Source of the DNA: Pseudomonadota bacterium
Lineage (GTDB): Bacteria; Pseudomonadota; Gammaproteobacteria; Steroidobacterales; Steroidobacteraceae
Assembly: GCA_021850555.1 (NCBI GenBank)
Contig: JAJZLX010000289.1
Coordinates: 501 to 6,441, forward strand
Direction of reading: 5' to 3'
Length of the DNA stretch: 5,941 nt
Numbering within the stretch: position 1 is the stretch's first letter; each line of letters starts with the position of its first letter. The translations under genes and the position numbers were made by a program. This document shows positions 5,325 through 5,941 of this stretch, in pieces. The notes under the pieces were generated by a model. That model saw only the letters and a list, made by a program, of their open reading frames with translations. It was not told where the DNA came from and did no database searches.

Positions 5325-5941
5325 GAGAGATCCTCCATACGATGACGGTGATGGGTTACCCCGAGTCGTGCTCGCCCGTGGAGCGACGGCATTCACACGC
5401 GTGATGCAATCTGTCGGTCGGCTCCGATCATTTCCGTTGAACAGTTTGCCGGCGGCGCAGTTGCGCACCTCTCGACCGCACCCTTGATCCGTAGACAATG
5501 AAGGTACTTGGATTCGAGATAACTTCGGCGACATGGTGTGATCAGTCGTGTGTCTCTCAGGGACGGGGTGATTCAATTGACGCCGCAATTCATCGAGCGA
5601 CCGTGCGACGTAGATTTTGGCCATCCGTGAACTGATCTTCATCTCGTGTCCGACTTCCTCAAACGGAAGACTCCGCACGACGCGAAGAAGGAAAGCCTGC
5701 TGGCACTTCGGGGGAAGTTTGTGCACGGCCTCTGCAATCAAAGCCAACCGCTCGCGCGCGTCGGCGGTAATTTCTGCGGAGGGGGCGAACTGATCGGGTT
5801 TTGTCGAGAGAGCCTGGACGAGGCGGTCGCGATTCCGCTCCTTCCGTCTGCGGTCGATCATGATGTTCAACGCACACCGCCACAGGTAGCGGTCCAGGTC
5901 ATGGATGGCTTCACCGCGCGCGACGACGAGCACTCGAACAT
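4947..5941 (-). CDS. FecI-like ECF sigma-70 factor (N-terminus outside window), frame open into the SANT-like protein
   Basis: ECF sigma factors direct RNA polymerase to specific promoters. Only the C-terminal part is present; the frame is open to the right edge, where sigma region 2 is cut. Numbering from a GTG at 5933, residues 12-36 (LDRYLWRCALNIMIDRRRKERN) match the end of region 2, typically 'YLFTIARNLAIDHLRRERR'. Residues 63-120 form region 4: EAVHKLPPKCQQAFLLR..R.LPFEEVGHEMKIS, then the recognition helix SRMAKIYVARSLDELRRQL, very close to the FecI-type ending. FecI proteins usually stop shortly after this. Here about 80 further residues (about 123-203), of unprotein-like composition rich in Ser/Thr/Arg/Pro, continue without a stop into the SANT-like protein. 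This is either a true fusion or readthrough of an intergenic stretch that happens to lack stops in frame. No fecR-like anti-sigma gene is seen downstream in the window. Confidence 0.8.
   Translation of the reverse strand, partial: VRVLVVARGEAIHDLDRYLWRCALNIMIDRRRKERNRDRLVQALSTKPDQFAPSAEITADARERLALIAEAVHKLPPKCQQAFLLRVVRSLPFEEVGHEMKISSRMAKIYVARSLDELRRQLNHPVPERHTTDHTMSPKLSRIQVPSLSTDQGCGREVRNCAAGKLFNGNDRSRPTDCITRVNAVAPRASTTRGNPSPSSYGGSLVKNAAAASVLQALIEGHEPGSEVPLPSDCVIHRADVMRALLTAVTALDRAEARAQRRALLPDNVGKAWTGEEDNRLAEAFKAGQSPQEIARKHRRTLRAVEARLQRMGLITESERTTRGGFPTPE
5332..5336 (-). promoter_or_regulatory. Strong Shine-Dalgarno for the internal GTG start
   Basis: GGAGG on the minus strand, followed by ATCTCTC and GTG, is a perfect ribosome binding site at 7-base spacing inside the long open frame. 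It argues that the SANT-like protein is made separately whatever happens to the sigma frame. Confidence 0.65.

Noticed and set aside
5396..5403. CACGCGTG palindrome in the linker of the sigma/SANT-like frame as an operator
   Set aside because: An 8-bp GC-rich palindrome is expected by chance in such DNA, and the flanking bases do not extend the symmetry.

Overview
The window is a GC-rich stretch (stops are rare in every frame and third codon positions are mostly G or C) from what is most likely a proteobacterium. Pointers are a YafP-like acetyltransferase, a FecI-like ECF sigma factor beside a small Myb/SANT-like protein of a type I associate with Xanthomonadales-like genomes, and a small double-CxxC protein of a type common in Alpha- and Gammaproteobacteria. 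The exact lineage cannot be fixed from sequence alone. The mix of short unrelated operons, a truncated transporter gene and poorly coding stretches looks like accessory or genomic-island DNA, not a conserved core locus.

Layout. Bases 1-1533 (minus strand): a SRAP/HMCES-type DNA-protein crosslink protein of the long 'MCYS' variety, followed after 54 bp by a GNAT acetyltransferase that runs off the left edge. Bases 1534-1765: a divergent intergenic region with a short direct repeat. Bases 1766-2017 (plus): a small putative zinc-ribbon protein. Bases 1939-2196 (minus): a weakly supported hypothetical gene overlapping it antisense. Bases 2457-3242 (plus): a divergent PanB-like ketopantoate hydroxymethyltransferase, followed 17 bp later by the first third of a LysE/RhtB exporter (3260-3490) that ends at a premature stop. 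Bases 3491-3845 hold no convincing gene, only a possible coding remnant on the minus strand.

Bases 3846-4656 (minus) carry the most interesting unit: a small, very basic 60-residue protein whose end overlaps by 23 bp the start of a 216-residue protein with a nucleoside-deoxyribosyltransferase/TIR-like pattern (FINCPFD, GIHDLSR, NMPMELG). An extended -10 element with an adjoining inverted repeat lies upstream. I read this as a compact two-gene module, possibly a nucleotide-processing effector with a small partner. Its function is not established by the sequence.

Bases 4947-5941 (minus): the C-terminal part of a FecI-like sigma factor, whose frame continues without a stop into a Myb/SANT-like small protein. 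The small protein has its own strong ribosome binding site and GTG start at 5324. A perfect 8-bp hairpin directly follows the shared stop codon.
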